Source: a virus. Taken from it: a stretch of 38,274 nucleotides of DNA. A program made the translations under genes and the position numbers. A model generated the notes under the pieces. It was not told the origin of the DNA. It saw only the letters and a program-made list of their open reading frames with translations, and searched no databases. The stretch spans positions 1-38,274 of IMG/VR virus record IMGVR_UViG_3300028559_002714. The stretch is one strand, 5' to 3'. Positions within the stretch are counted from its first letter, which is position 1. Every line of letters starts with the position of its first letter. This document shows positions 23,493 through 32,114 of the stretch, piece after piece.

Positions 23493-24542
23493 GTGTCGAA
23501 ACCTAAAACATATCCATTTACAATGTCTGACGAAAGCATAAACTGTTATGGTTTTCGAGTGCTCACAAATGGCATTGATACAGAAACGGCTTTTGCAAAA
23601 AATCCTGTTTCATTTTGGAATCATAGAACGGATGACCGCTATAAGGATAGCCATGATTTTCCAGTAGCGAAATGGCTTAATTGGAAAAAACAGGATGGAA
23701 AACTAATTGGTGATTTGCAAGTGGATGACAGTAATGATTTTGGAAAAGAGCTTGTGTCCAAAATTGAAAACGGGTATATAAACGCCGTATCAATATATTT
23801 TGACCCGATTGAAGTAAGCGATGCACCTGAACATTTATTAGCAGGTCAAACAAGAAGTACTATAACACGATGTGTATTACTGGAGTGTTCGCTCGTTGGA
23901 CTACCCGGAAACTTTAACGCCGTAAAGTTAAAACAGAAAGAGGGAGGCTTTGTTTCATTAAATGCAACCAGTACTGCCACAGATATAGATGTGGTAATCC
24001 CTCGTATTAAAACGTCAAATTCAAATTCTCATAGTATGACTAAAGAACAAAAAGAGTTGATAGGCTTAGATGCTAATGCAACTGATGAGCAAGTAACTAA
24101 CGCTCTAAATGCTTTGAAGCTAAAAGCTGATAAAGTAGAAGTGAAACCAGCTGATATTGTACCTACTGTATTGGCAGGAGGTGACAAAACGGAATTGGAA
24201 ACCTTACGCAAGGAGCGTGTAACCACGCTAATCAACCAAGCCATTAATGATAAAAAATTCACAGAGGCAGACCGTGGTACATATACAGAATTGGCAAATT
24301 CAAATTTCGACAGTACAAAAAAAGCTATTGAAAATATGCAAGCAACTGTCAAGATTTCTCAATTATTAAATTCAGGAGCCCATTCAACCACCGCTACGAC
24401 AACTGCAACCAAAATAGAAGATTGCGAATTCTACAAACTGAGTAAAGGCAATCCAACTGCCTTGGGAAAATTGCAACAAGAAGATGAAGCGAAGTTTAAC
24501 CAAATAAAAGATGAGTATTTGAATCTTTTAAAAACCAACTAA
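23493..24542 (+). CDS. Prohead protease with scaffold domain (Mu I-like)
   Basis: A 349-aa protein beginning with GTG. The N-terminal domain resembles HK97-type caudovirus prohead proteases: His44 in FWNHRTD, then Ser100 in YINAVSIYFDP and a CVLLECSLVGLPGN strand. The C-terminal part (from about residue 180) is a charged helical scaffold (MTKEQKELIGLDAN, KLKADKVEVKPAD). It should cleave scaffold and capsid during maturation. It is the first gene of the rightward late block. Confidence 0.87.
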   Translation: MSKPKTYPFTMSDESINCYGFRVLTNGIDTETAFAKNPVSFWNHRTDDRYKDSHDFPVAKWLNWKKQDGKLIGDLQVDDSNDFGKELVSKIENGYINAVSIYFDPIEVSDAPEHLLAGQTRSTITRCVLLECSLVGLPGNFNAVKLKQKEGGFVSLNATSTATDIDVVIPRIKTSNSNSHSMTKEQKELIGLDANATDEQVTNALNALKLKADKVEVKPADIVPTVLAGGDKTELETLRKERVTTLINQAINDKKFTEADRGTYTELANSNFDSTKKAIENMQATVKISQLLNSGAHSTTATTTATKIEDCEFYKLSKGNPTALGKLQQEDEAKFNQIKDEYLNLLKTN

Positions 24543-24581
24543 TCATCTATTAACCCATTATTAAAATTGAAAGCGTAAATT

Positions 24582-24926
24582 ATGGACACAGTAAATATAT
24601 GGCAATCATTGGCTCAAGGAGGTATCGCAATATTGGTATTGGCCGTTGGAGCATGGTTGTTTTGGAAGCAAATACAAACCCAATTCAAAGATACACGTGA
24701 TGAGATGAATCAAATGCGTGAAGATTTGAAAGAAACCCAAAAAGATAAAGACCTACTCCAAAAGGAGTTTGCGGACTATATCAAGGAATCGACCCAGGAG
24801 GCGAAGAACTTCATGATTTCAGTACAAGAAAAGTATATCCAAGCCTTTGAGGACTTTACCAAAATACAGAAAGAAAACACCTCAATGTTATCTGATCTGA
24901 AAAAATTAATTGAGGAAAAATTTTAA
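24582..24926 (+). CDS. Putative holin-like membrane protein with coiled coil
   Basis: A 114-aa protein. One transmembrane segment lies at about residues 12-30 (GGIAILVLAVGAWLFW), followed by a long charged coiled coil (QMREDLKETQKDKD to EEKF). This layout resembles BhlA/UviB-type holin-like proteins. A holin is expected because the endolysin lacks a signal peptide. A scaffold-associated protein is an alternative, given its place between protease and capsid. Confidence 0.55.
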   Translation: MDTVNIWQSLAQGGIAILVLAVGAWLFWKQIQTQFKDTRDEMNQMREDLKETQKDKDLLQKEFADYIKESTQEAKNFMISVQEKYIQAFEDFTKIQKENTSMLSDLKKLIEEKF

Positions 24927-24949
24927 CTAAAACATAAATAGGTATAAAA

Positions 24950-26020
24950 ATGAAACAAATATTAAACATTTTATCAGGATTACTGATGTGTATTATGGCA
25001 GGCTTACTAATAGCTCATGTATTAGAAACCTCTCCAGTTATTGCAATTTTGTCTTGCTTGGGTTTGTCACTCTTGTTAGGTTATATAAACCAAAAACTAC
25101 CAGCATCTAAACAGGGCGTATTACAAGCAGGTTTACTTCGTGAAATATGGATTGGCGAGATGGCCAACCGTTTCTTTGACAATGACGACTTTTTGCAAGA
25201 TGGGAAAGACTGGACACCTTGGGTTGATAATGATGCCATAAATTTAAGTGAAATTGGAGCTAGTCCAAACGTAGTAATTAATAGGACGGTTTACCCAGTG
25301 CCAGCAACGACACGGACAGATGTACCGATCAGATTGCCACTTACAAACTATTCGACTGATTCTACAATACACAGAAACATTGACCAAATTGCATTAGCAG
25401 CTGATAAACGAAAGTCAATAATAGACGATCATAAAGCAGTATTACAAGAAAAGGTTTCTGATCATGGCATATTCAATATCGCCCCCACTGTAAATTCAGC
25501 AGATACTCCAGTATTTAAAACTTCAGGGGCTATAAGTGCAGATACAGGCAATAAAATTTTGCAATCTTCTGAAATAAGCAAAATGAACAAATTGTTCGAC
25601 AATAAAAAGTACCCTCAAAAGGGAAGAACTTTGGTAGTGCCACCAAACATGTTTTGGGAGTTTGTAGAAACTAATCCAACCATTAAAGCTCAAGCTGAAC
25701 GTAATGGACAAGGCGGTACTGGAACAGGCATGTGGGTTGAATGGATGGGATTTGTAATCCGACCTCGAGTAACTACTGCACTGTATAATAAAAATACGCT
25801 AGCAAAGAACTCTTGGGGCGCAGTACCTACAGCAAACGACAAGGAAGCTGCTATAGCATATGTAAAAGGTGTATCATTTGGCAAGGCTATGGGTACTACT
25901 GAAATGTTTGCTAAAGTCAAAGACCCTGACCAACAAGGGGATACTATAAACTTCCTTACAACTGCAATTGTACTTCCTGTGCGACAAAAAGTACTTGGAG
26001 CGATAGTATATAGCGACTAA
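24950..26020 (+). CDS. Major capsid protein with N-terminal membrane leader
   Basis: A 356-aa protein. From about residue 60 it reads like a Bacteroidetes Mu-type capsid: GLLREIWIGEMANRFF, then DWTPWVDNDAINLSEIG, RTVYPVPATTRTDVPI, a long helix IDQIALAADKRKSIIDDHK and a C-terminal part with GRTLVVPPNMFWEF. The first 55 residues hold two hydrophobic segments (about 4-23 and 28-46), odd for a capsid. The protease in this block probably removes the leader during maturation. A terminator-like hairpin follows. Confidence 0.82.
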   Translation: MKQILNILSGLLMCIMAGLLIAHVLETSPVIAILSCLGLSLLLGYINQKLPASKQGVLQAGLLREIWIGEMANRFFDNDDFLQDGKDWTPWVDNDAINLSEIGASPNVVINRTVYPVPATTRTDVPIRLPLTNYSTDSTIHRNIDQIALAADKRKSIIDDHKAVLQEKVSDHGIFNIAPTVNSADTPVFKTSGAISADTGNKILQSSEISKMNKLFDNKKYPQKGRTLVVPPNMFWEFVETNPTIKAQAERNGQGGTGTGMWVEWMGFVIRPRVTTALYNKNTLAKNSWGAVPTANDKEAAIAYVKGVSFGKAMGTTEMFAKVKDPDQQGDTINFLTTAIVLPVRQKVLGAIVYSD

Positions 26021-26040
26021 AAAATAAACACTTGAAAAAA

Positions 26041-26067
26041 GCCCGTAGCGATAATGTCAAAGCGGGC
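26041..26067 (+). terminator. Weak terminator hairpin after capsid gene
   Basis: GCCCG (26041-26045) pairs with CGGGC (26063-26067) across a 17-nt loop and is followed by ATGTTTTC. The stem is short and the T-run brief, so only partial termination is likely. This could set the excess of capsid message. Confidence 0.4.
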
Positions 26068-26159
26068 ATGTTTTCAAATCAATAACTGTAAATGATTTCA
26101 AACATATATTTTAAATTAAAATCACTTTTGAATAGCACGAATGTAGAGACTGGGTGTGC

Positions 26160-26183
26160 ATTTTCAAACGGATTTTCAAACGG
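26160..26183. repeat. 12-bp tandem duplication
   Basis: Two exact tandem copies of ATTTTCAAACGG (26160-26171, 26172-26183) lie just before the start of the 55-aa gene at 26196. The interval 26068-26195 is otherwise gene-free and AT rich. Confidence 0.85.
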
Positions 26184-26195
26184 GTTTAGTTAACA

Positions 26196-26363
26196 ATGGA
26201 ACTAAGTAGAGATACCATAATTGAGCAAGTAAATACATTGCTAGCAGACAATACAACTAGGCAAATTACGCCTGAGCGTCTACGAACAATCTTGATCAAC
26301 ATCATTGACTCAGTGGTATTTAAAAGCGAAATAGAACTAGACCCACCTTCAATTTTACCATAA
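26196..26363 (+). CDS. Small phage protein, 55 aa
   Basis: A short frame from ATG 26196 to TAA 26361-26363, whose last base is the A of the next ATG. The product (MELSRDTIIEQVNTLLADNT, then ITPERLRTILINIIDSV) matches a pattern I associate with short N-terminal modules of phage appendage proteins (ITPxxLRxVLxxIIDS). It is probably a structural accessory. The start and stop fit its neighbours exactly. Confidence 0.6.
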   Translation: MELSRDTIIEQVNTLLADNTTRQITPERLRTILINIIDSVVFKSEIELDPPSILP

Positions 26364-26851
26364 TGAATATTGAATACACATTAATACTTGCTGACTTGCC
26401 ATTGGAAATAGACACACCAATAGCTAAAGTAGTTCTTAATAAAGAGCCTGCTGAAGGAGATATAGTACGTGTACCTGTTGTAGACAAATTCTATGTTGTG
26501 CTTCGCAAAATGCTCTATCAGTATTCGCATTTATCTACCAATTTTAATACCGAATATTACTTATTGGTAATAGAATACTTAGGTGAATCAACTGGAGCTT
26601 CAGTGGCATATAATGGTCAAAAAGCAACACAACTTACAGGTGCTAATACTTATACAATTGCTGCTAATAGTTCGCATAAAATCCAAATTGTTTGTATGAG
26701 CGGTAGTGGTAAATTAAGAATAGAAAGTGTAGTGCTTGATATTTCAGAGACATTCTCAACAGTGCTTGATTCAAGCCAACATGTAAATGTAGAGGTTGAA
26801 ATTCAAACGTTTGCTGTTGAAGATACAATAATAATCATAGAACAATATTAA
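26363..26851 (+). CDS. Hypothetical phage structural protein, 162 aa
   Basis: Not recognised. Strand-rich and acidic, with no signal peptide. It shares one base with the preceding small gene and is one base from the next gene, so it is part of the appendage segment between capsid and sheath. A beta-sandwich-like pattern (HKIQIVCMSGSGKLRIESVVLDIS in parts) suggests a decoration or fibre-related role, but this is only inferred. Confidence 0.65.
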   Translation: MNIEYTLILADLPLEIDTPIAKVVLNKEPAEGDIVRVPVVDKFYVVLRKMLYQYSHLSTNFNTEYYLLVIEYLGESTGASVAYNGQKATQLTGANTYTIAANSSHKIQIVCMSGSGKLRIESVVLDISETFSTVLDSSQHVNVEVEIQTFAVEDTIIIIEQY

Positions 26852-26852
26852 T

Positions 26853-27776
26853 ATGAAAAAAATATTTCAAATACTTATATTTCTAACACCAATAAGTATA
26901 CAGGCCCAAACCACTTACAATTCTGCTTACCCAGCAGGTGGATTAAAGCTATCTACTTCCTTAAGTTCAACTCTACAAACAGTAAAAGACAAGGCTGGGA
27001 ATAATTCAATATTGAAAATAAGCACGCAACGTATAGCATTGGGTAATGCAACTAGTATAGGGTTAATAAATTTGCCCGATAGCACAAATGCGGCTAATGG
27101 CATTCAGTTTGGTACTGGTACTGCAAATTTGTATAGGAGTTCATCAAGCACATTGAAAACTGATGGTAATTTATTGATAAATGGAGTTACTTACATAAAT
27201 AGTGAATTATCAAATCTTTTGACTGGAATTGTAAGGTCGGGTCAGTCCATTCATATTCAAGGAAATACACTAACTGGAAGCCAGTCAACTCCAGCAATAA
27301 ATGTTGTACAAACATTAAATACAACTGGAAATCCTGATATATTTAATTTAGATATTACTAATACTGCAAGCGGTACAAACTCCAATATTGCTCATTGGAA
27401 AGTTGGTGGTTCTACTCGATTTAGAGTCAAAATAAATGGCGATATGACAATGGGAGGTAGTAGCGATTTTGGTATTGGTACTGGATTGGGTGCATTTTTT
27501 AGATATAACTTAAGTATTGGTTCACTATCCTATCCAGTTGCAAGCGCAATATTAGAATGCGCCAGTACTACAAAAGGATTCTTACCGCCTAGAATGACAA
27601 CGGCCCAACGTGTAGCCATACCAAGTCCAGCAAACGGACTAGAGGTTACAGATACCGACATGGATGCAGATATGAAATATAGCGTGACACTTGGTAAGTG
27701 GATAGGATTTAGATACAATGGTATCACATCTAAATTCCAAGGTTATGACGGTACAAATTGGATAGACCTTAATTAA
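26853..27776 (+). CDS. Appendage/tail-fibre-like protein with signal peptide
   Basis: A 307-aa protein. It starts with a Sec-type signal (MKKIFQILIFLTPISIQAQ). The middle is Ser/Thr/Gly/Asn-rich with repeated beta-like segments. The C-terminal part has ECASTTKGFLPPRMTTAQR, a motif frequent in Bacteroidetes phage fibres and cell-surface beta proteins, and ends YDGTNWIDLN. It would bind a surface. A cytoplasmically assembled virion part should not need a signal peptide, so it may instead be exported to the host surface. Confidence 0.6.
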   Translation: MKKIFQILIFLTPISIQAQTTYNSAYPAGGLKLSTSLSSTLQTVKDKAGNNSILKISTQRIALGNATSIGLINLPDSTNAANGIQFGTGTANLYRSSSSTLKTDGNLLINGVTYINSELSNLLTGIVRSGQSIHIQGNTLTGSQSTPAINVVQTLNTTGNPDIFNLDITNTASGTNSNIAHWKVGGSTRFRVKINGDMTMGGSSDFGIGTGLGAFFRYNLSIGSLSYPVASAILECASTTKGFLPPRMTTAQRVAIPSPANGLEVTDTDMDADMKYSVTLGKWIGFRYNGITSKFQGYDGTNWIDLN

Positions 27777-27793
27777 AAATCAATTATATCAAA

Positions 27794-28039
27794 ATGGCAA
27801 CAATAACATCAACCCCCAGCACCGAAATTTCAAGTTCAACTACTGAATTTATCAATGGAAAAATCATAGTCACTGAAACTAAAGTACTAGAATTTGACCC
27901 AAATTACATATTAGAAGACTTGCGACAAAAAAAAGCAGATCAAATAATTCAAAAACAAAAAGCGATTGAAGCAAACGACAACATCATTGCTTCTTATGAT
28001 TTACAAATTGCAGAAATTGAAAAGCAAATCGGGTTGTAA
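27794..28039 (+). CDS. Small coiled-coil phage protein, 81 aa
   Basis: Not recognised. A Ser/Thr-rich N-terminus (MATITSTPSTEISSSTTEF) and a C-terminal charged coiled coil (DLRQKKADQIIQKQKAIEAND). No signal peptide. It sits in the appendage segment and is probably an accessory structural protein or chaperone. Confidence 0.6.
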   Translation: MATITSTPSTEISSSTTEFINGKIIVTETKVLEFDPNYILEDLRQKKADQIIQKQKAIEANDNIIASYDLQIAEIEKQIGL

Positions 28040-28060
28040 AAAACGTAAAAATACATATAT

Positions 28061-28537
28061 ATGAAAAAGATAGCCATCCTTTTAGGATTATTAGAAACTG
28101 CCACACCAGCAGAAATTGAAACCTCAATTAATGAATTATTGGCGGTAAAAAACAGTCAACAAAGCATCATAGATGCGAATGCTAACTATGCTTTAAAAGT
28201 CGAACAAGATGCAAAATTAGTTGATTCTCTTAAATTAGAAAAGGCACAACTTGAACATGCATTAACAACAGCTGAGCAACTCTTACTAGAGAAGGAAGCT
28301 GAATTAAATAAAGCACTACAATTTATTGCAGATATCGAATCCCCTGCTTTATCCACTGAAATGGATATTAAACTTGATGAGCAAATGCATGAATTAGCAT
28401 CTGAATTGATGGCGAAAACAGGAGTTCAAGTTATTTATATAACTAGTGATTTAACTGCTTTTTACACTAAAGAAGATGCAAACAAATACGCTTACGATCA
28501 CAAACAGAAGGTATTTGATTTCGGGGAAACCGCATAA
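28061..28537 (+). CDS. Coiled-coil phage protein, 158 aa
   Basis: Not recognised by family. Starts with a short helical part (MKKIAILLGLLETATPAEIE), then a long coiled coil (about 30-100), then a compact C-terminal domain with QVIYITSDLTAFYTKEDANKYAYDHK. Phages of this type often have similar sized proteins before the spanin and sheath genes. Role unknown. Confidence 0.65.
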   Translation: MKKIAILLGLLETATPAEIETSINELLAVKNSQQSIIDANANYALKVEQDAKLVDSLKLEKAQLEHALTTAEQLLLEKEAELNKALQFIADIESPALSTEMDIKLDEQMHELASELMAKTGVQVIYITSDLTAFYTKEDANKYAYDHKQKVFDFGETA

Positions 28538-28548
28538 AAAATTTAATT

Positions 28549-29079
28549 ATGAAACATATTCTTTTTTTGGTTTTGTGTTCTATGCTACTTGCTTCTTGCG
28601 GGCTGTTCCGTAAGACAGCTCGTGAGAGGTCTGTAGCATTATACAATGAAAAAAATTATCAGCAATTTGTAGATACATCATTTACTTACGAGCATACTAA
28701 AGTAGATACTATCCTACATATTGACGGTTCAGATGACCAAATAATCAATATGCCATTTGATATACATAACTTACAATTAGATGAAAAAATAATTGATAAT
28801 CCAAGGTTATTAGGTTCTATTAAAATTATTCCTGATACAGGTATTCGTGTAAGATTAAGATTAAAGCCCATATCAGTTCCTATAATAATAGATAAAAAAA
28901 CTGCAACAAAAAACAATGTGACTTGGCATGAAAGTAACAATATTGAAGCCAAACAAAAACAAAGTGAAACTATTCATAAACCTTCACTAAACTGGAACTT
29001 TTTAATTCCAATGTGTTTTGGAATGCTTCTGTTATTTCTCATTATATATATAAAAACTAAAAAATTACTTACAAAATGA
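28549..29079 (+). CDS. Putative unimolecular spanin (lipoprotein with C-terminal membrane helix)
   Basis: A 176-aa protein. The N-terminus is a type II lipoprotein signal with lipobox LLASC (Cys17). The periplasmic part is strand-rich (IRVRLRLKPISVPIIID) and a single transmembrane helix closes the protein (about 150-169, FLIPMCFGMLLLFLIIYI), with a basic tail. This combination of an outer-membrane lipid anchor and an inner-membrane helix in one chain is the layout of u-spanins such as T1 gp11, which fuse the two membranes at lysis. No sequence similarity to T1 gp11 is claimed. It overlaps the sheath gene by 4 bp (ATGA). Confidence 0.6.
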   Translation: MKHILFLVLCSMLLASCGLFRKTARERSVALYNEKNYQQFVDTSFTYEHTKVDTILHIDGSDDQIINMPFDIHNLQLDEKIIDNPRLLGSIKIIPDTGIRVRLRLKPISVPIIIDKKTATKNNVTWHESNNIEAKQKQSETIHKPSLNWNFLIPMCFGMLLLFLIIYIKTKKLLTK

Positions 29080-30311
29080 ATGATATTTTAATTACCAAAG
29101 GACAAGGTGGTATAGGCAGACTAAGCCCCAATGAGGATAACATCAGAGGCTTGGTGATGAATGCTGGTGCAGTCGCACCATCAGGATTAGCTTTAAACAC
29201 CGTTAAGTTACTATTAACTCTCAAAGATGCTGAGGATGTAGGTATTGATCAAGCTTATGATACAGCAAATGTTGTATTGTGTTATTATCATATTAAAGAA
29301 TTTTTTGCGGAAAGTCCAAGTGGTAAATTATGGATTTACTTAGTACCTCAAGCAACAACATTGACTCAAATGGCAGACGGCACAGCTGGCACACCTTGCC
29401 CAGTGATGAAGCTTGCTCTAGCAACTAATGGGGAAGTAAAACAATACGGGATAGCTCGTAATCCCGATATTGCATATGTACCAGTAATTACAAATGGTAT
29501 AGATGCAGATGTAACAAGTGCTATACCCAAAGCTCAAATTTTGATGGATATTTTGTTTGCAAATCACATGCCTTCTGATATTGTAATTGAAGGTCGTGGC
29601 TTTTCGGGTTCAGCTGGTACGCTTACTAATTTTAGAAGTTTAGCTTCAGATAATGTTCGTGTCGTTTTTGCTCAAGATTTAGACATTGCAACCCCAGCTA
29701 CAAATGCTGTAATAAAAGCTCATGCAGCAGTAGGCACCTACTTAGGAACGTCAAGTAAAGCAAAGGTTTCTGACAATATAGGTTGGGTTGAAAGATACAA
29801 TGTAAGTAGCCTTGCATTTGGCAGATGGTTAAATGTAGGGTTAAGTTCCAATACAGCGATTAGCACTTTCACTGCGGTGGATTTAAATACTCTGAATACT
29901 AAAGGATGTATTTTCTTAAGAAAGTTTGTAGGAGAAACAGGCGCTTACTGGAATGATTCGCACAGTTGCACACTTATAACGAGTGATTATGCATACGCTG
30001 AAAACGTTTTAGTTATAAATAAAGCCGTACGAGGTGTTTACAAGGCCTTGTTACCAAAAGTAAATAGCCCAGTTAAAGTAAATGCAGATGGCCAGTTAAG
30101 TAGTGAAGTTATTGCCTCCTTTGAAAGTACTGGTAATCGTCCTCTCGATACGATGTTGATCAATGAAGAGATAAGTGCTAAAGACATATATATTGACCCA
30201 TTACAAAATATTGTAGTCACAAGTAAATTGAAAGCTAAAATATCACTTGTATCTATAAGTACAGCAAGAAATATTGAAGTGGAAATTGGCTACGCAGTTT
30301 CAGTAGATTAA
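29076..30311 (+). CDS. Tail sheath protein (DUF2586-like)
   Basis: A 411-aa contractile tail sheath. The N-terminal IRGLVMNAGAVAPSG and a long beta-alpha core lead to CTLITSDYAYAENVLVINKAVRGVYKALL in parts, the C-terminal helix seen in sheath proteins, and a domain ending EVEIGYAVSVD. Contraction of the sheath drives the tube through the envelope. Coupled to the spanin gene by ATGA overlap; the tube gene follows. Confidence 0.85.
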   Translation: MNDILITKGQGGIGRLSPNEDNIRGLVMNAGAVAPSGLALNTVKLLLTLKDAEDVGIDQAYDTANVVLCYYHIKEFFAESPSGKLWIYLVPQATTLTQMADGTAGTPCPVMKLALATNGEVKQYGIARNPDIAYVPVITNGIDADVTSAIPKAQILMDILFANHMPSDIVIEGRGFSGSAGTLTNFRSLASDNVRVVFAQDLDIATPATNAVIKAHAAVGTYLGTSSKAKVSDNIGWVERYNVSSLAFGRWLNVGLSSNTAISTFTAVDLNTLNTKGCIFLRKFVGETGAYWNDSHSCTLITSDYAYAENVLVINKAVRGVYKALLPKVNSPVKVNADGQLSSEVIASFESTGNRPLDTMLINEEISAKDIYIDPLQNIVVTSKLKAKISLVSISTARNIEVEIGYAVSVD

Positions 30312-30364
30312 TAGGCTAATTAATACGAATAAAACAAAATTAAACACCTTTTAAAAATTAAAAA

Positions 30365-30790
30365 ATGGCACTAATTAACGGAATTGAATACGGTTGGAGC
30401 GACATCAAAATTAACATTTTAGGTAGAACCGTTGAGGGTATCTCTGCAATTGAATATTCTGATAATGTTGAAAAAACAAACAATTATGGACGTGGCCGTC
30501 AACCTGTAAGCAGAAGTAGGGGTAAATATGAGGCAAAATCAAAGGTTACCTTATCAATGAAGGAAGTCGAAGCCATTCAAAGAGCATTGCCTAAAAATGG
30601 TAGAATGCAGGATATACCAATGTTTGACATAAATATTGCATTTGACCCTGAAGACGGCAGTTCGCCAATTGTTCGAGATAGAATACGCCATTGTGAATTT
30701 ACCAACAAGGAGCGAAAGGTCAAAACTGGAGATGGGCAAATTGAACATGAGTTTGAATTGGTAACAGGCTCTGTTGACTGGAATGTCTAA
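30365..30790 (+). CDS. Tail tube protein
   Basis: A 141-aa protein placed directly after the sheath gene, as in Mu (gpL then gpM). It begins MALINGIEYGWSDIKINILG and has the strand-rich pattern YEAKSKVTLSMKEVEAI and FELVTGSVDWNV typical of tube proteins. It forms the rigid inner tube. Size fits. Confidence 0.8.
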   Translation: MALINGIEYGWSDIKINILGRTVEGISAIEYSDNVEKTNNYGRGRQPVSRSRGKYEAKSKVTLSMKEVEAIQRALPKNGRMQDIPMFDINIAFDPEDGSSPIVRDRIRHCEFTNKERKVKTGDGQIEHEFELVTGSVDWNV

Positions 30791-30850
30791 TCTGTCCTTT
30801 AAATATCAAACAAAGAAATCATATTTTTTAAATAAAAACTATCAATTAAA

Positions 30851-31246
30851 ATGAGCAACAAAGCCGACAACAAAGACAAATCAAACGAAATTGCACCTTC
30901 AATAACAGCTATGCAAGTTGTGGAACAACAAATTACTGGAGCGTTGAGTCCTGACCAGGAGCAGGAGTTGAAAACAAAGTATAACCGTATTCGAAAGATA
31001 AAAGTTAAACTTAAAGATGGTTCAATTTCAGTATGTTATTGCAAATATCCTGATCGCAATATTTTTGCTTTAGCAATGAGCAAACGAGGACAAAACAAAA
31101 TACTTGAAGCTGGGGAAGCTATTTTAGACAATTGTTTTGTTGCAGGCGATGAGCAATGTAAATCAGTTGATAGCGTAAGAATTGCTTCCGCAATGGAATG
31201 CTACGAGTTGCTCGATTTTTTGGATGCCAGTTCCGAAGAACTGTAA
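30851..31246 (+). CDS. Tail assembly chaperone, frame 0
   Basis: A 131-aa protein between tube and baseplate genes, where Mu-like phages carry the tail assembly chaperones. The charged N-terminus (NKADNKDKSNEI) leads into a DPLRxx-like helical region. Near its end is T-TTT-TTG at 31216-31222, a canonical -1 slippery heptamer in frame 0. Slipping there gives a 192-aa fusion with the frame ending at 31428. The short and long forms would together coat the tape measure, as lambda gpG/gpGT do. Part of this is inferred from the frames. Confidence 0.8.
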   Translation: MSNKADNKDKSNEIAPSITAMQVVEQQITGALSPDQEQELKTKYNRIRKIKVKLKDGSISVCYCKYPDRNIFALAMSKRGQNKILEAGEAILDNCFVAGDEQCKSVDSVRIASAMECYELLDFLDASSEEL

Positions 31247-31428
31247 GCCCAATAGATGAGAGGTATGGATATGATATACTTCGCAAACACTATGCATATA
31301 TCAGATACTTTTTACATGTCCCTTTTCCTGAACTATTGACAGACGAACAGTACGAAGAAATGTGGGAAGGATTGGTTTACGTTCGAAATGAACTGGCTCA
31401 ACAAAAAGAAATAGAATTAACTAACTAA
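31198..31428 (+). CDS. Tail chaperone extension reached by -1 frameshift
   Basis: This frame begins inside the preceding gene; the real coding part follows the slippery site at 31216-31222 and continues GCQFRRTVSPIDERYGYDI, a helical region and NELAQQKEIELTN. It has no start signal of its own that would be better than the frameshift. It corresponds to the T part of lambda GT or the second Mu chaperone. The conserved part after the slip is 68 residues. Confidence 0.72.
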   Translation: MLRVARFFGCQFRRTVSPIDERYGYDILRKHYAYIRYFLHVPFPELLTDEQYEEMWEGLVYVRNELAQQKEIELTN

Positions 31429-31430
31429 AA

Positions 31431-31464
31431 ATTAATCCCCTTTACACTAATAGAGGGGATTAAT
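31431..31464 (+). terminator. Strong hairpin after tail chaperones
   Basis: A perfect 11-bp stem ATTAATCCCCT / AGGGGATTAAT (31431-31441, 31454-31464) with a 12-nt loop. It is followed by TATAAAATT rather than a T-run, so it may lower downstream expression or stabilise mRNA rather than terminate fully. Confidence 0.5.
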
Positions 31465-31478
31465 TATAAAATTAAAAT

Positions 31479-32114
31479 ATGCCATTTGACTATAACATAT
31501 CAGATTTGCTCCAAAAAGCGTTCGGCCTTACTGGCTCAATATTGCCAGTTAATGCATCTGGTTATTCAGGTTATCTAAGTCAAAAAATAAATGGATATAC
31601 AGATATTCCTGCTATTAAAATAAATCAACAAACCGCAACTTCTTATTTAGGTACACCGATAGTAATGCCAGTTACATTTGATGAAGTTAAATGGCATGAA
31701 ATTGAAAATGGAGAAAAAAAGGAAAAGTCTTTACCTCGAATTCAACTCCCTTCAGCAACATTATTAGATTTCAGTCAAGCTAAAATAATAGAGAAAACAA
31801 GAATTTCAGGTAGGAATGGTACAGTAAAAGAATATATAGGCTTAGATGACTGGAGTATTAGGGTTAGAGGCATTATAGTAAACGAATTATCGGATACACC
31901 TCCTGAGGATGGAATTAAATCAATTAAAGCCTTAAAAAATTGCCCTGTTGCAATTCCTATACTTAATGATATGTGTCTTTGGTTAGATATCTATGATGTA
32001 ACAGTTGAGGATATTGAATTTACAGCCTTAGAAGGCTATCCGGGCGTCCAACCTTTTACAATCAATCTAAGCAGTGATTTAATTTTCGAATTGAAATATA
32101 AAAACGGTTTGTGA
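31479..32114 (+). CDS. DUF6046-like baseplate-region protein
   Basis: A 211-aa protein. TPIVMPVTFDEVKWHEIENG, then IIEKTRISGRNGTVKEYIG and DDWSIRVRGIIVNE form a beta-rich core like the Bacteroidetes phage family DUF6046. It is placed at the head of the baseplate genes and probably caps the tube or joins tube and hub. ATGA overlap with the next gene. Confidence 0.75.
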   Translation: MPFDYNISDLLQKAFGLTGSILPVNASGYSGYLSQKINGYTDIPAIKINQQTATSYLGTPIVMPVTFDEVKWHEIENGEKKEKSLPRIQLPSATLLDFSQAKIIEKTRISGRNGTVKEYIGLDDWSIRVRGIIVNELSDTPPEDGIKSIKALKNCPVAIPILNDMCLWLDIYDVTVEDIEFTALEGYPGVQPFTINLSSDLIFELKYKNGL

